A DNA stretch of 64,000 nucleotides from Pseudomonadota bacterium (GTDB lineage Bacteria; Pseudomonadota; Alphaproteobacteria; Rhizobiales; Rhizobiaceae): assembly GCA_023444445.1 (NCBI GenBank), contig JAEXMK010000016.1:1-64000 (forward strand). The letters are read 5' to 3'. The notes under the pieces were generated by a model. The model did not search any database, was not told the DNA's origin, and was given only the letters and a program-made list of their open reading frames with translations. The translations under genes were made by a program, and so were the position numbers. Shown here piece by piece: positions 46,020 to 55,249 of this stretch. Position 1 is the first letter of the stretch. Every line of letters starts with the position of its first letter.

Positions 46020-47363
46020 TTAGTTCAGCTTGGCGCCTTCATAGGTCTTTTCGAAGCGGCGCAGACCGGCGTTGGAGCGCTCGACGGCCTTGTCGAGTTC
46101 GGTCTGGATATCGGCGTTCTGCATGAAGATGGCTTCGAGCGAAGTGGCGATTTCCTTGCGGATCTGCGTGAAGCCGCCAAGGCGAATACCGCGGGTATAT
46201 TCGGAAGGCGGCGTAAACGTCAGGCTCTCGATTGCCTTTTCACGGCCCTTGTAGGGAGCCTTGTCGTAGAAGCCGTTGGCCTTCATGGCGTCGAAACCGG
46301 TCTTGGTGACCGGGATGTAGCCGGTAACCGTCGACCACCACTCAACCATGTCAGGCTGGGCGATGAAGTTCAGGAATGCGGCGGCACCCTTGTATTCGGC
46401 CTCCGGACGACCGGCCATGACCCACAGGGACGCGCCGCCGACCAGCGAATTGTGACGCTCGGTGCCTTTCCAGATCGGCAGCATGGCGACGTCCCACTTC
46501 ACGCCCTCAGGCATGGCCTTGCCAACGGTGCCGTGGCCGGCGATCGAGGACATGAACATCTGGCAGGTCTGCGAGGTGAAGGCGGGCAGGATGTCCATGC
46601 CGAGCTGCTTGGTCTTGACGACGAACAGCTTCTCATCCTGCATCTTCTTGAAGAATTTGACCTGGTCAACGAACTTGGTCTTGTTGATGGTCAGTTCGGC
46701 ATCGAGACCCTGATAACCGTTGCCCTTGGTGGCGATCGGCTGGTTGTGGATGGCGGAGAATTGCTCCATCAGCATCCAGGTGTCGAAATTGAAGGCGAGC
46801 GGGCATTCGAAACCGGCGGCCTTCAGCTTCCTGGAAGCTTCTTCAACCTGTTCCCAGGTGTCGGGCTTGAAGGTGATGCCGGCTTTTTCGAAGGCATCGA
46901 CATTGTAATAAAAGACGGCGGTAGAAGAATTATAGGGGAAGGAGTTCAGCTCGCCCGACGCCGTGGCGTAATAATTGGCGATGCCGGGGAAATAATTGTT
47001 CCAGTCGATCTTGTAGCCGTTGTCGGCCATCAGCTTCTTGGCGGGAACGAAGGCCTTGGACAGCATCATGTCCAGCGTGCCGGCATCGTAAATCTGGGTG
47101 ATGGCGGGCTGCTTCTTGGCGCGATAGGCGGCAATGGTGTTCTGCAGGGTGGTTTCGTAGTCGTTCTGCGAGGTGCAGACGATCTCAAAGTCGGCCTGGA
47201 AGTCGTTGAACTTCTTGCAGGTTTCCTGAACGCGGTCGCCGAGATCGCCGGAAAGGCCGTACCAGAATTCGAACTTGGTCTTTTCTGCGTGGGCAGCCGT
47301 GGCGCCGAATGCGGCGGCGACGGCAATGCCAGCGACGAAGGAGGTCAGAGCGGAAGATTTCAT
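46020..47363 (-). CDS. ugpB: Glycerol-3-phosphate-binding protein
   Basis: 447 residues from the ATG at 47363. A Sec signal (~1-26, ending ATAAHA/E) precedes a UgpB-type domain. EFWYGLSGDLGDRVQE at the mature start and LVGGASLWVMAGR are UgpB landmarks. It heads ugpBAEC. The upstream frame to 47432 contains no plausible start. A perfect 9-bp dyad (47497-47520) lies 135 bases upstream; I could not find a convincing Pho box. Confidence 0.9.
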   Translation of the reverse strand: MKSSALTSFVAGIAVAAAFGATAAHAEKTKFEFWYGLSGDLGDRVQETCKKFNDFQADFEIVCTSQNDYETTLQNTIAAYRAKKQPAITQIYDAGTLDMMLSKAFVPAKKLMADNGYKIDWNNYFPGIANYYATASGELNSFPYNSSTAVFYYNVDAFEKAGITFKPDTWEQVEEASRKLKAAGFECPLAFNFDTWMLMEQFSAIHNQPIATKGNGYQGLDAELTINKTKFVDQVKFFKKMQDEKLFVVKTKQLGMDILPAFTSQTCQMFMSSIAGHGTVGKAMPEGVKWDVAMLPIWKGTERHNSLVGGASLWVMAGRPEAEYKGAAAFLNFIAQPDMVEWWSTVTGYIPVTKTGFDAMKANGFYDKAPYKGREKAIESLTFTPPSEYTRGIRLGGFTQIRKEIATSLEAIFMQNADIQTELDKAVERSNAGLRRFEKTYEGAKLN

Positions 47364-47496
47364 GAGTTGAGCCCCGTTGATGGAAGGATGGCCTGTTCGG
47401 CAAGGACATTTACGTCCCCGGCACGACGCCACGGGCTCTGCTAACAGTCGTCTTTGACGGATCGCTTACATTTTGTTGAACGTTTTATGATGACTG

Positions 47497-47520
47497 GCCG
47501 CGCAAGTCTTTTTGCGCGGC
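47497..47520. repeat. Inverted repeat upstream of ugpB
   Basis: GCCGCGCAA (47497-47505) and TTGCGCGGC (47512-47520) form a perfect 9-bp dyad with a 6-base spacer in the 261-base gap between ugpB and the VOC gene. There is no T tract on either side. It could be a protein-binding site or a leader hairpin for ugpB. Confidence 0.5.
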
Positions 47521-47624
47521 TGTAAATGCGACATCAATGAAATAAATCTGCCTTTTTCTTTGACTCTCAGTCGTTTGATATTTTCGCTTCACGTCACCAC
47601 TCAATGCTGAGTCAGCAGTTCACA

Positions 47625-48098
47625 TCAACCTCGACGTGCGGCTTCGATGGCGGCGATATCGATTTTCTTCATTCCCATCATGGCGTCGAAGGCCCGCTTG
47701 GCTTCCGCGCCGCCGGCAGCCATGGCCTCCATCAGTGCCCTGGGCGTGATCTGCCAGGAAACTCCCCATTTGTCTCTGCACCAGCCACAGGCACTTTCTT
47801 CACCGCCGTTGCCGACGATGGCGTTCCAGTAGCGATCGGTTTCCTCCTGGTCTTCAGTCGAAATCTGGAACGAAAAGGCAGCGCTATGTTTGAAGGCTGG
47901 TCCGCCGTTGAGGCCAACGCAGGAAACGCCTGCCACGGTAAACTGAACCGTCAGAACATCGCCCTTCTTGCCGGACGGATAGTCCCCCGGCGCATGATGC
48001 ACGGCGGTCACTGCGCTATCGGGAAAGGTCTCGGCGTAAAATCTGGCGGCGGCCTCAGCATCCTTGTCGTACCAGATGCAGATCGTGTTCTTTTCCAT
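47625..48098 (-). CDS. PhnB/VOC-like protein
   Basis: 157 residues of the vicinal-oxygen-chelate fold, close to the PhnB/3-demethylubiquinone-9-methyltransferase-like group. Seen are ICIWYDKDAEAAARFYAETF at the start, FSFQISTEDQEETDRYW, and CGWCRDKWGVSWQITP, which is a family landmark. No enzymatic role is established for this group. It is monocistronic by position. Confidence 0.85.
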   Translation of the reverse strand: MEKNTICIWYDKDAEAAARFYAETFPDSAVTAVHHAPGDYPSGKKGDVLTVQFTVAGVSCVGLNGGPAFKHSAAFSFQISTEDQEETDRYWNAIVGNGGEESACGWCRDKWGVSWQITPRALMEAMAAGGAEAKRAFDAMMGMKKIDIAAIEAARRG

Positions 48099-48350
48099 GT
48101 GCGTGATCCTTCTAAGTGAGGGCTTGCCCAGGCGGTGGAAAATCGAAAGCTCGTTTTCCTCCGTCGGACATAAATGACGCCCTTGGGGAAAACGTTCCTG
48201 GAGAAACAGGGTTCGACCCGAAATAGTCGTTGCGCGGCATAAATCTTGATCGCGGAAGTCAATATTATCCTTAAATATTATTTAATAATATAATAATAAT
48301 ATTTGGAAATAATTTTTAAAAGAAACCTTGTCGTCTTCGGAGGATCGTGC

Positions 48351-50132
48351 GTGACTATTCTTGATCGTGGTGCAAATGCTGTCGCGGTTCTTGCCGCGCT
48401 TTCCAAATCCCAGGCCATCATAGAATTTGACCTTTCCGGCAAAATTCTGACGGCCAATGAGAGTTTCTGTCGGGCGCTTGGTTACGAGCTTGCCGAAATC
48501 GTTGGCCGGCATCACAGCTTGTTCGTCGAGCCCTCCGTCGTGTCGTCCCCAGACTACAAGGCCTTCTGGTCAAAGCTTGCGTCTGGCCAGTTCGATCAGC
48601 GGCAATATAAGCGCATCGGCAAGAGTGGCCGCGAAGTGTGGATCGAGGCCTCCTATAATCCTGTGTTTCGCCGCGGCAGGCCGGTCAAGGTGGTGAAGAT
48701 CGCCACCGATATCACCGAACGCAAGCTGAAGGCTGCGGAAGATGCAGGCAAGATCGACGCTCTGTCGCGGGCGCAGGCGATCATCGAATTTTCTCCTGCG
48801 GGCGAAGTTCTGACCGCCAACGACAATTTTCTGGCGGCGCTGGGGTATTCGCTCAGTGAAGTGCAGGGCAGGCATCACTCCATGTTCTGCGAACCGGGCT
48901 ATACGCAGTCGCCGGAATACAAGCAGTTCTGGCAGAGGCTCGCTGGCGGCGACCTGGTCGCCGATGAGTTCATGCGGCTCGGCAAGGGCGGCCGCAAGGT
49001 TTTCATCCAGGCTTCCTATAATCCGATCTTCGACATGAACGGCAAGGTCTTTAAGGTCGTCAAATTCGCCACCGACGTCACCGGACGCGTCGAGAATGTG
49101 GAGAAACTGGCCCAATGTCTCAACGATCTCGCTGAGGGCAATCTGGCGCAGCGCATCGACAAGCCTTTCATTCCGTCTCTTGAAAGACTGCGCACGGATT
49201 TCAATGCGGCCTCTGAAAAGCTGAAGAGGGCCATGACGCTGGTCTCCGAAAATGCCGGTGCGATTTCGTCGGGTTCGAATGAGATCCGTTCCGCTGCCGA
49301 TGATCTCGCCAGACGCACCGAGCAGCAGGCCGCTTCGATCGAGGAAACGGCCGCGGCACTGGAGGAGATCACCACGGCGGTCAATGATTCAAGCCGCCGG
49401 GCGGATGAAGCTGGCAAGATCGTCGCCCGCGCCCGCGATCATGCGGAACATTCCGGCCAGGTGGTGCGCGATGCAATCGGCGCCATGGACCAGATCGAAA
49501 AATCGTCGCGGGAGATTTCCAACATCATCGGCGTGATTGACGAGATCGCATTCCAGACAAATCTTCTGGCGCTGAATGCCGGTGTGGAAGCGGCGCGTGC
49601 GGGCGAAGCTGGAAAGGGTTTTGCTGTCGTCGCGCAGGAGGTTCGCGAACTCGCCCAGCGTTCTGCGACGGCCGCGAAGGAAATCAAGAGCCTGATCAAT
49701 GCTTCCGGCGCGCAGGTGGAAAACGGCGTCAGCCTTGTCACCAAGGCTGGTTCTGCCCTGCAGGAGATCGCCGAGCAGGTGCGCGGCATCAACGTCAATG
49801 TCGTCGCCATCGTCGAAGCCGCCCGCGAACAGTCCACGGCGCTCGCCGAGATCAATCAAGCGGTCAACACGGTCGATCAGGGCACCCAGCAAAACGCGGC
49901 GATGGTGGAAGAGCAGACTGCCGCAAGCCATAGCCTTGCGCGGGAAGCGGCGGCCCTGTTCGAGCTTCTCGGGCAATTCTGTTTCGATAATGCGCCGCGC
50001 GCCAGTGTAGCTGCACGGGGCGGATTTGATCATCAGACGACGCCCGCACAGCGACGTCCGGTTGCCCGCCCGTTGCCCGCACGTGGTTCGGCCGCATTGG
50101 CCGTCGCCCAGGAGGAATGGCAGGAGTTCTGA
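48351..50132 (+). CDS. Soluble PAS-domain methyl-accepting chemotaxis protein
   Basis: 593 residues, starting at a GTG with GGAGGA six bases upstream. Two tandem PAS domains (~12-125 and ~133-247) share [15 protein letters not shown] and RHHS motifs. A HAMP-like linker (~255-300) and the MCP signalling hairpin follow, with the conserved tip [22 protein letters not shown]. There is no membrane segment, so it is a cytoplasmic energy or redox-type receptor. The protein ends E-W-Q-E-F, fitting the C-terminal xWxxF pentapeptide that tethers CheR/CheB. The preceding 252 bases are very AT-rich around 48265-48320 (promoter). Confidence 0.9.
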   Translation: MTILDRGANAVAVLAALSKSQAIIEFDLSGKILTANESFCRALGYELAEIVGRHHSLFVEPSVVSSPDYKAFWSKLASGQFDQRQYKRIGKSGREVWIEASYNPVFRRGRPVKVVKIATDITERKLKAAEDAGKIDALSRAQAIIEFSPAGEVLTANDNFLAALGYSLSEVQGRHHSMFCEPGYTQSPEYKQFWQRLAGGDLVADEFMRLGKGGRKVFIQASYNPIFDMNGKVFKVVKFATDVTGRVENVEKLAQCLNDLAEGNLAQRIDKPFIPSLERLRTDFNAASEKLKRAMTLVSENAGAISSGSNEIRSAADDLARRTEQQAASIEETAAALEEITTAVNDSSRRADEAGKIVARARDHAEHSGQVVRDAIGAMDQIEKSSREISNIIGVIDEIAFQTNLLALNAGVEAARAGEAGKGFAVVAQEVRELAQRSATAAKEIKSLINASGAQVENGVSLVTKAGSALQEIAEQVRGINVNVVAIVEAAREQSTALAEINQAVNTVDQGTQQNAAMVEEQTAASHSLAREAAALFELLGQFCFDNAPRASVAARGGFDHQTTPAQRRPVARPLPARGSAALAVAQEEWQEF

Positions 50133-50302
50133 AGCATCCGCCTTTTCCCTCATTGCCGTAACAAGCGGTAATGGGGGAGCGGCAATGCGGACGTCCGCGA
50201 CCGGAAATCCCGCTGAATACCACCGGGGGCTGGGCATATGCTGCCGATTGGCGGATAATCCGTTGTCGAGCCTGGAATTGCGGGGATTTTCGTTTGGCAG
50301 GA

Positions 50303-51214
50303 ATGATATCGACAGGCTGCGCGGCTGTTGTCCTCTGTTTGTTGTTCTCAGCCACTGGCGAGGCGCAAGCGGAGGAGCCTGGCAAGGGAAAAGCCACCTG
50401 CGCCTACTCCCATGATGTCGCGCCGGAACTGTGTATCAATACCGGCAGTTACAATAATGATCTTTGCCGCACCATCGAGTTTCTCGCCGCCCGCCATGCT
50501 GTTCCGCCGGATTATTTCGCCCGGCTGATCTGGCGCGAAAGCCTGTTCCGGGCCAGCGCCGTCAGCCCGAAAGGGGCGGAGGGCATCGCCCAGTTCATGC
50601 CCGGCACGGCACGGCTGCGTGGTCTTGAAGACAGTTTCAACATCATCGCCGCCCTTGAGGCCTCGTCGCGTTACCTGTCGGAACTGAACGTGCAGTTCGG
50701 CAATTTCGGTCTTGCCGCCGCAGCCTATAATGCGGGCGAGGCGGGCCTGCGCAATTTCATCGCCACTGGCCGCCTGCCGACGGAGACCCGCGACTATGTG
50801 TTCGCGATCACCGGATATCCCGTTGAAAGCTGGAAGGACAATCCGCCGGAAAAGGCCGCACCCGCGCTGGATGACAACCGTTCTTTTCATGATGCCTGCG
50901 TGCGTCTGGCCGATACCCGCACGATGAACGATCCCATTCTCGTTGCCTCGGCCGACTGGGCGCCCTGGGGGGTGCAGCTCGCCGCGCATTATAATCCCGG
51001 GGTGGCGAACCGGCTTTTCACCCGCGCGATTTTGCAGCTATCAGAGCCGCTGAATGCCGAGCGCGCCCTGATCGTGCGGCAGCGGGGCGGGAATTTCGGC
51101 TCGCGCCCGCGTTATGCCGCCCGTATTGGCCGCGAAACCCGCACCGAAGCTAACGCGCTCTGCGGGGAGATCAGGCGGGCGGGAGTTCCCTGCACCGTGT
51201 TCCGCAACCGTTAG
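50303..51214 (+). CDS. Secreted lytic transglycosylase-like protein
   Basis: 303 residues. A Sec signal (~1-23, ending EAQA/E) precedes an SLT fold: IWRESLFRASAVSPKGAEG with catalytic E79, then IAQFMPGTA and AAAYNAGEAG. The C-terminal ~60 residues resemble an SPOR-like repeat (IVRQRGGNFGSRPRYAARIG). It cleaves peptidoglycan glycan strands in the periplasm. The frame runs back to 50171; I chose the ATG that leaves a proper signal peptide, and a TTG three codons earlier has a slightly better ribosome site. Confidence 0.85.
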   Translation: MISTGCAAVVLCLLFSATGEAQAEEPGKGKATCAYSHDVAPELCINTGSYNNDLCRTIEFLAARHAVPPDYFARLIWRESLFRASAVSPKGAEGIAQFMPGTARLRGLEDSFNIIAALEASSRYLSELNVQFGNFGLAAAAYNAGEAGLRNFIATGRLPTETRDYVFAITGYPVESWKDNPPEKAAPALDDNRSFHDACVRLADTRTMNDPILVASADWAPWGVQLAAHYNPGVANRLFTRAILQLSEPLNAERALIVRQRGGNFGSRPRYAARIGRETRTEANALCGEIRRAGVPCTVFRNR

Positions 51215-51383
51215 CGACGACCGGCGTCGATCCGATATTTCATCTTCCTTCGAGGAGGCCGATCATAACAAGTTGATCGGCTTTGTGGCCGTTCCATCTT
51301 TCGGAGCAGACTGATGATGCATAGATTTGCCGCCGATGCTGGCCAAGAAGCGGCCGGCAGCAGGTGTGGGGAATGATCTGAAA

Positions 51384-51797
51384 ATGAAGTGGTTTGAAGC
51401 CGGATGTCTGGCAACCGTTCTGCTTGTCGTTGCGGCGTGCACCAGCACCGGGGAGACGGAGATTTCCCGCACGGTCGCGGGTTTCGTGGGGCAACCGCGT
51501 GACGCCGCAATCGCTCAGCTTGGCCGCCCGAACAAGGTCATCATCGAAAACGGTGAAACCGAATCCTACTGGTTGAAGGTCGATGTTGAGACCTATGCCG
51601 GGCTTAGCAACAGGCGTGAAGTGACGACCGTCGACGGGCAGGTGAGGGTTTCGGAAACCGAAGGCATGAAGATCAAGGAACATCGCCGCGACTGCATCAT
51701 CAAGATCACCGCAAATGCCGCCTCCACCATCAAGACGAGCGAGATCATCGGCAATCCCGCCAATTGCGAAAACATTCTCAATCGCCCGGCATCATGA
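51384..51797 (+). CDS. Small putative lipoprotein
   Basis: 137 residues from the ATG at 51384. The signal segment LATVLLVVAAC has a lipobox with C19 as the lipidation site. The mature domain (VGQPRDAAIAQLGRPNKVI, then YWLKVDVETYAG) resembles SmpA/BamE-like small outer-membrane lipoproteins in the GxPxxxxxxxLGxP pattern. Function otherwise unknown. The preceding 169 bases show nothing notable. Confidence 0.7.
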   Translation: MKWFEAGCLATVLLVVAACTSTGETEISRTVAGFVGQPRDAAIAQLGRPNKVIIENGETESYWLKVDVETYAGLSNRREVTTVDGQVRVSETEGMKIKEHRRDCIIKITANAASTIKTSEIIGNPANCENILNRPAS

Positions 51798-51833
51798 GCC
51801 GGTCCGGCGCAACCGTCTCTGTTGCATGATGCC

Positions 51834-52736
51834 TCAAAGCTCCATCTTGATGGTCAGCATATATTCGGTGCCCTTCGCCCGGTCGCGCGTGCGGGACACT
51901 TCAAGCGTGACCTTGTCCAGTTTGTGCCCGAGGCTCTCCTTGATCGTTCCGCCCGGCGTATCCTCGCGTCGGAACGAGGTCTTGCCGTAACCGACGCCTA
52001 TTTTGCGGGTGATTGCGTTTTCCGTATAGGTTCTTCCGAACATGGCGGAAGCCTCACCGCTGCGCACCGTCGTCTCGAACCCGCGGGAATCGATATCCCG
52101 ATAGGCCGAAGCGGCAATCGAATTGCCCGAAGTGCCATAGCTGCCACCCGCACTTATTTTCGCGAGGCGATTGCCGTCGTGCTCGAGTGAGACATTGCCG
52201 TCCGCCGATGGTCCGTAACGACCGCCGCTCATGCTGTCCTTATAGGTGAAGCGGAAGCGGCCGCTGCGCGCATCGATCTGATAATTATAGGAGGCGTCGC
52301 CGCTGCGGATCTGAATGCCGGGCGCCGGTTCGCTGCCGAGGATCGGTGAAACCTTGTCCGCGAACTGGAACAGGGGTTTTGTGACCTGATCGAACTCTGT
52401 TTTCGATAATGCCAGCGGTTTGCCATCCGGGTCGAATTTTCCAACCGCCAGACACGGGCGCTGGTTGATGATGCTTTTCAGCGCAAAGACAGTGCAATTG
52501 TCGCTGGTCGTGCCGGCAATGGCCGCATGCACGGAGTTACGCAGGGTGTAGCTGCCGCAGCAGGAGAAGGCTTCATTGTCCGCGTTAGCATCTCGCGTAT
52601 AACCCGTAAAAACGATGCCGCTCGCGCCGTTGCTGAGGCCCATATTGCCGAAATGCGGGCCGCTTTGCAGCGGAAACAGCTTGAGTTGGCTCTGGTCGGC
52701 AAGCGTTTTCGGGTTGGAAGGTGATGGAAGCGGCAT
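51834..52736 (-). CDS. Hypothetical protein, 300 residues, beta-rich
   Basis: The ATG at 52736 has AGGAGAGAAGAAG upstream. There is no signal peptide. Residues 1-30 are proline-rich, then a segment with C-C-G-S-Y and C-T-V-F (possible disulfide or metal cysteines). The last ~150 residues are rich in G, S, T and R with alternating polar/apolar strands (YNYQIDARSGRFRFTYKD, GVGYGKTSFRRED). They read like beta-repeats, possibly a barrel-type or filament-associated protein. I do not recognise the family. Confidence 0.6.
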   Translation of the reverse strand: MPLPSPSNPKTLADQSQLKLFPLQSGPHFGNMGLSNGASGIVFTGYTRDANADNEAFSCCGSYTLRNSVHAAIAGTTSDNCTVFALKSIINQRPCLAVGKFDPDGKPLALSKTEFDQVTKPLFQFADKVSPILGSEPAPGIQIRSGDASYNYQIDARSGRFRFTYKDSMSGGRYGPSADGNVSLEHDGNRLAKISAGGSYGTSGNSIAASAYRDIDSRGFETTVRSGEASAMFGRTYTENAITRKIGVGYGKTSFRREDTPGGTIKESLGHKLDKVTLEVSRTRDRAKGTEYMLTIKMEL

Positions 52737-52926
52737 TCTTCTTCTCTCCTGAAACACGGGGACGATGCGCTTTTTTACCATCGTAAATTGAAGCTGCAAC
52801 CCTCAACTGTACCCCGTCAAATATGCCGTTCCTGTGGATGAGGGTAAGCGCTGTTGTTACTGTGAGCCTCTGCGCATATGCTTGAGTGCTGAATCTTGAT
52901 TTCCGGGCACGACGGACACGCGCATA

Positions 52927-53907
52927 ATGACTTCCCAGATGGATTTTTTTGCCCCCGCGGCTGTGCGGCTTCCTCAGGCTGAAAGGGGACGAAAGTCGGG
53001 TGGTCGCGAAGCGGCGCCGAAGACCGGTATGGACGATGAGGCGCTTGCCACGCATCTTGAAGCGACCGGTAATTATCGTGTCCTGCGCAAGCTCCAGCCA
53101 CGTCCGGTCGTTGACCGGCCACGGCCAGAATTTCCACGCCAGGGCGTGATCCTTGATACGGAAACGACGGGCCTCGATCATCGAACGGACGAGATCATAG
53201 AAATCGGCGTCATCACCTTCACCTTTAACGATAACGGCGCGATCGGCGATGTCACCGGCATCTATGGCGGGTTGCGGCAACCGGGTATCGCCATTCCCGA
53301 AGACATCACTCGCCTGACGGGGATTACGGACGAGATGGTGGCGGGACAATCGATCGACATGGCGCGGCTGACCTCTCTCATCGCCCATGCCGATCTGATT
53401 ATCGCCCATAATGCCGGTTTTGATCGTCCGTTCTGCGAAGCCTTCTCGCCGATCTTCCGTGACAAGGCCTGGGCGTGCTCCGTCTCGGAAATAGACTGGC
53501 GGGTGCGTGGCTTTGAAGGCAACAAGCTCGGTTATCTCATCGGGCAGTCAGGCTATTTCCATGAGGGCCATCGCGCGGTGGATGATTGTTTCGCCCTGCT
53601 GGAGGTGCTGGAACAGATACGCCCGGGCCAGGCGACCACGCCTTTTGCCGAGCTTTTCGAAGCAAGTGGGCGTTCCAGGGTGCGGATCTACGCGGAAAAC
53701 AGCCCTTTCGATATGAAGGATCATCTCAAGAAGCGTGGTTATCGCTGGTCCGATGGTTCCGATGGCCGGCCGAAATCCTGGTGGGTGGAACTGCCGGAAG
53801 ACAAGCTCGAAGAGGAACTGCATTTCCTGCGCACCGAAATCTATCGCTGGGATGCCGATCCAACCCTCAAGCATCTCACGGCCTTCGACCGCTTCAGGGC
53901 GGGATAG
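52927..53907 (+). CDS. 3'-5' exonuclease, DnaQ-like (DEDDh)
   Basis: 326 residues. Residues ~70-225 form an RNase-T/DnaQ fold with D77 and E79 (ILDTETTGLD), D166 (NAGFDRPF), H215 and D220 (GHRAVDD), so the DEDDh set is complete. The C-terminal ~95 residues (FDMKDHLKKRGYRWSDG, KSWWVELPEDKLEEEL) form an added domain found in stand-alone alphaproteobacterial members. It is probably a repair or maintenance nuclease rather than the Pol III epsilon subunit. Confidence 0.88.
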   Translation: MTSQMDFFAPAAVRLPQAERGRKSGGREAAPKTGMDDEALATHLEATGNYRVLRKLQPRPVVDRPRPEFPRQGVILDTETTGLDHRTDEIIEIGVITFTFNDNGAIGDVTGIYGGLRQPGIAIPEDITRLTGITDEMVAGQSIDMARLTSLIAHADLIIAHNAGFDRPFCEAFSPIFRDKAWACSVSEIDWRVRGFEGNKLGYLIGQSGYFHEGHRAVDDCFALLEVLEQIRPGQATTPFAELFEASGRSRVRIYAENSPFDMKDHLKKRGYRWSDGSDGRPKSWWVELPEDKLEEELHFLRTEIYRWDADPTLKHLTAFDRFRAG

Positions 53908-54133
53908 GCGAGGCGGTTTTTAGCCTCTGCCTCGACATGCTTTTGGCAACGAAGAGTATCTACAATCCGGCGCTGGATTGAATACAATTTTGCCATTCGA
54001 TCGAAAACAATCGCTGCAAATTTAAGCAGCCGGTTGGGCGGACTCCGAGACCTCTTTAAAATTCTTTTTTATATCAATGGCTAAGCCGATTGGCACGCCT
54101 CCTGCATGACAAAGATGTCGCAGGAGAGTGTAC

Positions 54134-55219
54134 ATGAGCAAAGCCGCAGCAATCGACATCGCGTCCGTATCCAAGATTTACGGCACCACCACCGCCGTGC
54201 ATGCGATCAGCCTCAAGATACCGGCGGGAAGCTATTGCTGCCTGCTTGGCCCGTCGGGCTGCGGCAAGACCTCGACACTCAGAATGATTGCTGGCCACGA
54301 GAGCATTTCCAGCGGCGACATCAGGCTCGGCAATGTGGTGGTCACGGATCTTCCGCCGGCGCGGCGCGGCACGGCGATGATGTTCCAGTCCTATGCCCTT
54401 TTTCCGCATCTCGATCTCGTCGACAATGTCGCCTTCAGCCTCAAGATGAAGGGTGCGGACAAGGAGAGCCGGCGGGCGAAGGCGCTTGAGATGCTGCAGC
54501 TGATGCAGCTCGAACCCTATGCCAGCCGTCGCCCGGCTCAGCTTTCCGGCGGACAGCAGCAGCGCGTGGCACTGGCGCGCGCGCTGATCACCGACCCCGA
54601 GGCGCTCTTGCTGGACGAGCCGCTTTCGGCACTCGATCCCTTTCTGAAGATCCGGATGCGCGCCGAGTTGAAGAAGCTGCAGACCTCGCTCGGCATCACC
54701 TTCGTCCACGTCACCCACAGTCAGGAAGAAGCGATGGCGCTTGCCGATATCGTCGTCGTCATGAATGACGGCCGCATCGAGCAGGCGGCCACACCGCGTG
54801 AGGTATTCGAGCGCCCAGCCACTGCTTTCGTTGCCCGTTTCATGGGGGATCACAACGTCATCTCCGGTCGCTACCGGGAAAAAACTGGCCATCTCGTGGC
54901 GCTCGAAGTGGCAGGCGGCGGCACATTTATCGCCAGTGGCGTAGCCCCGGATGACGGCGCGGTCGATATTGCCGTGCGCACCGACCGTGTGCGCGTCGGC
55001 GAGGCGGATCAGCCTGGCCTCGGTTTCACTGGCATCGTCTCGAATGTCGAATATCGCGGCGCAAGCGTGAAGATCGCCGTGACCGGCGCGGGAATCGAGG
55101 ATTTCAACGTCATCCTCAGCGATGCCGCCTTTTTCGAAAATCCGGTCAAGGCCGGTGATGCCATACCGCTTTCATGGAATGCGGCCGATGCCATCGTGCT
55201 CGGCCGGGTAGAGAAGTGA
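54134..55219 (+). CDS. Polyamine-type ABC ATPase (PotA-like)
   Basis: 361 residues from the ATG at 54134 (AGGAGAG at good spacing). Walker A GPSGCGKTS, signature LSGGQQQRVALARA, Walker B LLLDEPLSALD and the TOBE-type C-terminal domain identify a PotA/FbpC-class ATPase. It is the first gene of an operon with a binding protein and two permeases. Annotated substrates in this class include putrescine, spermidine and iron. The adjacent hydantoin racemase gene suggests a nitrogen compound. Confidence 0.88.
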   Translation: MSKAAAIDIASVSKIYGTTTAVHAISLKIPAGSYCCLLGPSGCGKTSTLRMIAGHESISSGDIRLGNVVVTDLPPARRGTAMMFQSYALFPHLDLVDNVAFSLKMKGADKESRRAKALEMLQLMQLEPYASRRPAQLSGGQQQRVALARALITDPEALLLDEPLSALDPFLKIRMRAELKKLQTSLGITFVHVTHSQEEAMALADIVVVMNDGRIEQAATPREVFERPATAFVARFMGDHNVISGRYREKTGHLVALEVAGGGTFIASGVAPDDGAVDIAVRTDRVRVGEADQPGLGFTGIVSNVEYRGASVKIAVTGAGIEDFNVILSDAAFFENPVKAGDAIPLSWNAADAIVLGRVEK

Positions 55220-55249
55220 CACCAAAAATAACCAGAGGAGAACTTTGAA

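Noticed and set aside
45966..47444. 492-codon plus-strand ORF opposite ugpB
   Set aside because: ugpB on the other strand has a signal peptide, family motifs and operon context; the antisense product looks like no protein I know.
47440..47500. Possible Pho box upstream of ugpB
   Set aside because: TTGAACG-N4-ATGATGA has the right 7-4-7 spacing but matches the half-site consensus at only about four of seven positions each; too weak to annotate.
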